From the NCBI RefSeq assembly GCF_016907995.1, contig NZ_JAFBDA010000001.1, positions 1 to 64,000 of the forward strand: a stretch of DNA of 64,000 bases, read 5' to 3'. The DNA is from Clostridium sardiniense. GTDB taxonomy: Bacteria > Bacillota > Clostridia > Clostridiales > Clostridiaceae. A program made the translations under genes and the position numbers. Position 1 is the stretch's first letter. Each line of letters begins with the position of its first letter. The notes under the pieces were generated by a model. It was given only the letters and a program-made list of their open reading frames with translations. It made no database searches and had not been told where the DNA came from. Shown here in pieces: positions 62,538 through 64,000 of this stretch.

Positions 62538-63899
62538 ATGAGTAAAAAAGGTCTTAAAATTGTAACTATTGGTGGTGGGTCAAGCTATACTCCAGAGTTA
62601 GTAGAAGGAATATTAAAAAGATATGATGAAATGCCGGTATCAGAGTATTGGTTAGTTGATATTGAAGATGGAAAAGAGAAGCTTGAAATAGTAGGAGCAC
62701 TTGCAAAGAGAATGGTAGAAAAAGCGGGAGTTCCTATGGAGATTCATTTAACTCTTGATAGAAGAGAAGCTTTAAAGGATGCTGACTTTGTAACAACCCA
62801 ATTGAGAGTAGGCCTTTTAAAAGCAAGAGCTAAAGACGAAAGAATTCCTTTAAGCTATGGATTCTTAGGACAAGAAACAAATGGACCAGGTGGATTATTT
62901 AAAGCATTAAGAACGGTTCCTGTAATTTTAGATATAGCTAAAGATATAAGAGAACTTTGTCCAGATGCATGGCTTATAAACTTTACAAATCCAGCAGGAA
63001 TTGTGACAGAAGCATTACTTAGATATGGAGTTCACAAGAAAGTTGTTGGTGTTTGTAATGTACCAATAGGAATGGAATTTGCAATTGCAGAAACTTTAGG
63101 AGTAGAGAAAGATAGAATACAAGTAGATTTCGCAGGACTTAATCATATGGTTTATGCAGAAAGAGCTTATTTAGATGGAAAAGATGTAAGTAATGAAGTA
63201 ATTGAAAAAATGATATTCTCAGAAGATGATCATAGTATGGCAAATATAAAAGCTTTAGGATGGGATGCTGCATTTATAAGAGCATTTGGAGTAATGCCAT
63301 GTCCATATCATAGATACTATTACAAAAAGAGAGACATGCTTTCAGATGAATTAAAAGAATATGAAGAAGGCAAAACAAGAGCAGAAGTTGTAATGAAACT
63401 TGAAGAGAAGTTATTTGAACTTTATAAGAATAAAGATTTAGATGTAAAACCTGAAGAACTTTCAAAAAGAGGGGGCGCACATTACTCAGATGTAGCTTGC
63501 AATGTCATAAATGGCATATATAATGACAAGAGAAATGTAGTTGCTGTAAATACAAAGAATAATGGAACCCTTAAGCAATTTGATGATAATTCAGCAATTG
63601 AAGTAAGTTGTTATATTACAAAAGATGGTCCAGTACCAGTTGAGACAGTTGGAGAGCTTCCAATAGCAGCTCAAGGATTAACATCTCAAATAAAAGCATT
63701 TGAAAGATTAGCAGCAGAGGCAGCTTATACAGGAGATTACAATACAGCACTTTTGGCTATGGTAACTAATCCACTAGTTGGGGATGATATAAGAGGAAGA
63801 AAGTTATTAAATGATATGTTAGTTGCACATAAGAAGTATTTACCTCAATTCTCTAAAGCGATAGACGTGATTGAGAAGGTTAACTTAGCAGAGTTCTAG
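62538..63899 (+). CDS. GH4 6-phospho-beta-glucosidase
   Basis: NAD- and Mn-dependent glycosidase of 453 residues, the CelF/LicH type that splits phosphorylated cellobiose or other beta-glucosides through an oxidation-elimination mechanism. Visible: NAD site IVTIGGGSSYTPELVEG, the phosphosugar/Mn region NFTNPAGIVTEAL and GVCNVPIG with the metal-ligand cysteine (about residue 173), and GLNHMVYAERAY with the metal histidine (about 202). The frame is open from 62502, but AAAGTGGGTGG and the NAD fold support the ATG at 62538. A cre-like GAAAACGTCTAAA lies about 50 bp upstream. A PTS transporter would be expected next but is outside the window. Confidence 0.93.
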   Translation: MSKKGLKIVTIGGGSSYTPELVEGILKRYDEMPVSEYWLVDIEDGKEKLEIVGALAKRMVEKAGVPMEIHLTLDRREALKDADFVTTQLRVGLLKARAKDERIPLSYGFLGQETNGPGGLFKALRTVPVILDIAKDIRELCPDAWLINFTNPAGIVTEALLRYGVHKKVVGVCNVPIGMEFAIAETLGVEKDRIQVDFAGLNHMVYAERAYLDGKDVSNEVIEKMIFSEDDHSMANIKALGWDAAFIRAFGVMPCPYHRYYYKKRDMLSDELKEYEEGKTRAEVVMKLEEKLFELYKNKDLDVKPEELSKRGGAHYSDVACNVINGIYNDKRNVVAVNTKNNGTLKQFDDNSAIEVSCYITKDGPVPVETVGELPIAAQGLTSQIKAFERLAAEAAYTGDYNTALLAMVTNPLVGDDIRGRKLLNDMLVAHKKYLPQFSKAIDVIEKVNLAEF

Positions 63900-63911
63900 T
63901 AGTCTTAATAT

Positions 63912-63940
63912 AAATATTAGATTTAAACCTAATATTTTTA
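63912..63940 (+). terminator. Terminator after the GH4 gene
   Basis: AAATATTAG (63912-63920) pairs with CTAATATTT (63929-63937) over an eight-base loop, followed by TTTT. The stem is all A/T except one pair, so it may be weak. No further gene starts before the window ends. Confidence 0.55.
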
Positions 63941-64000
63941 AATTAGTAAAGTATAAAATTAATTGTCTACTATAAAATCATCTATGGGTTAAATAGAGAA

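Overview
The window is AT-rich DNA with AGA/ATA-dominated codon use, strong GGAGG-type ribosome binding sites and short U-tailed hairpin terminators. All recognisable genes are chromosomal Firmicute types, and the combination (DUF3006 protein, HelD, PRK06851 ATPase, GlpP-controlled glycerol operon with a DUF1667 protein, many AGA-rich ABC importers) points to Clostridium sensu stricto. I see no rRNA, tRNA, phage gene, transposase or CRISPR array.

Layout. 1-5208: DUF3006 protein, signal peptidase I, FtsH and HelD, closed by a terminator. 5247-6335 (minus): a two-P-loop ATPase. 6522-8952: a polar amino acid ABC importer. 8991-26528: a maltodextrin/glycogen locus with one promoter and three operator-like palindromes, followed by importer ATPase, binding protein, two permeases, GH13 maltodextrin hydrolase, LacI-type regulator, GH31 glucosidase, MalQ, phosphorylase, debranching enzyme and type I pullulanase. 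Imported maltodextrin or internal glycogen can thus be fully debranched and converted to glucose and glucose-1-phosphate inside the cell. 26534-28604 (minus): a zinc-ribbon membrane protein and a cation-diffusion-facilitator pump. 28949-32774: M18 aminopeptidase, an EamA transporter and a cysteine-desulfidase-family protein. 33108-41660: one 2850-residue cyclic beta-1,2-glucan synthase homologue.

42016-48070: a glycerol-3-phosphate locus: GlpP antiterminator, glycerol kinase, then an operon of GlpA-type dehydrogenase, a second flavoprotein and a DUF1667 protein, preceded by a leader terminator that GlpP is expected to control. A 24-bp inverted repeat flanks glpK.

48117-59415: the most unusual part, a tandemly amplified D-alanylation (dlt) region. 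Two complete five-gene units in the order dltD-dltX-dltA-dltB-dltC sit back to back, preceded by an orphan third dltD. The dltX genes (48 codons, ending in FIYNEF) overlap the 3' end of dltD in another frame and are easily missed. Scars show how the region grew: the orphan dltD ends in a dltX start whose membrane part and FIYNEF tail are gone, and the 3' end of the DUF1667 gene with its downstream and promoter DNA is repeated in decayed form before the second dltD. DltA, DltB and DltC are nearly the same between units, with a 122-bp identical DNA tract in dltA beside a divergent stretch, while the three DltD proteins differ widely. This suggests a shared D-alanine activation and export machine serving diversified terminal transferases.

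59623-63940: a small unrecognised acidic protein (minus), then an RpiR-type regulator, a GH1 and a GH4 phospho-beta-glucosidase, probably the start of a PTS-fed beta-glucoside locus that continues beyond the window.
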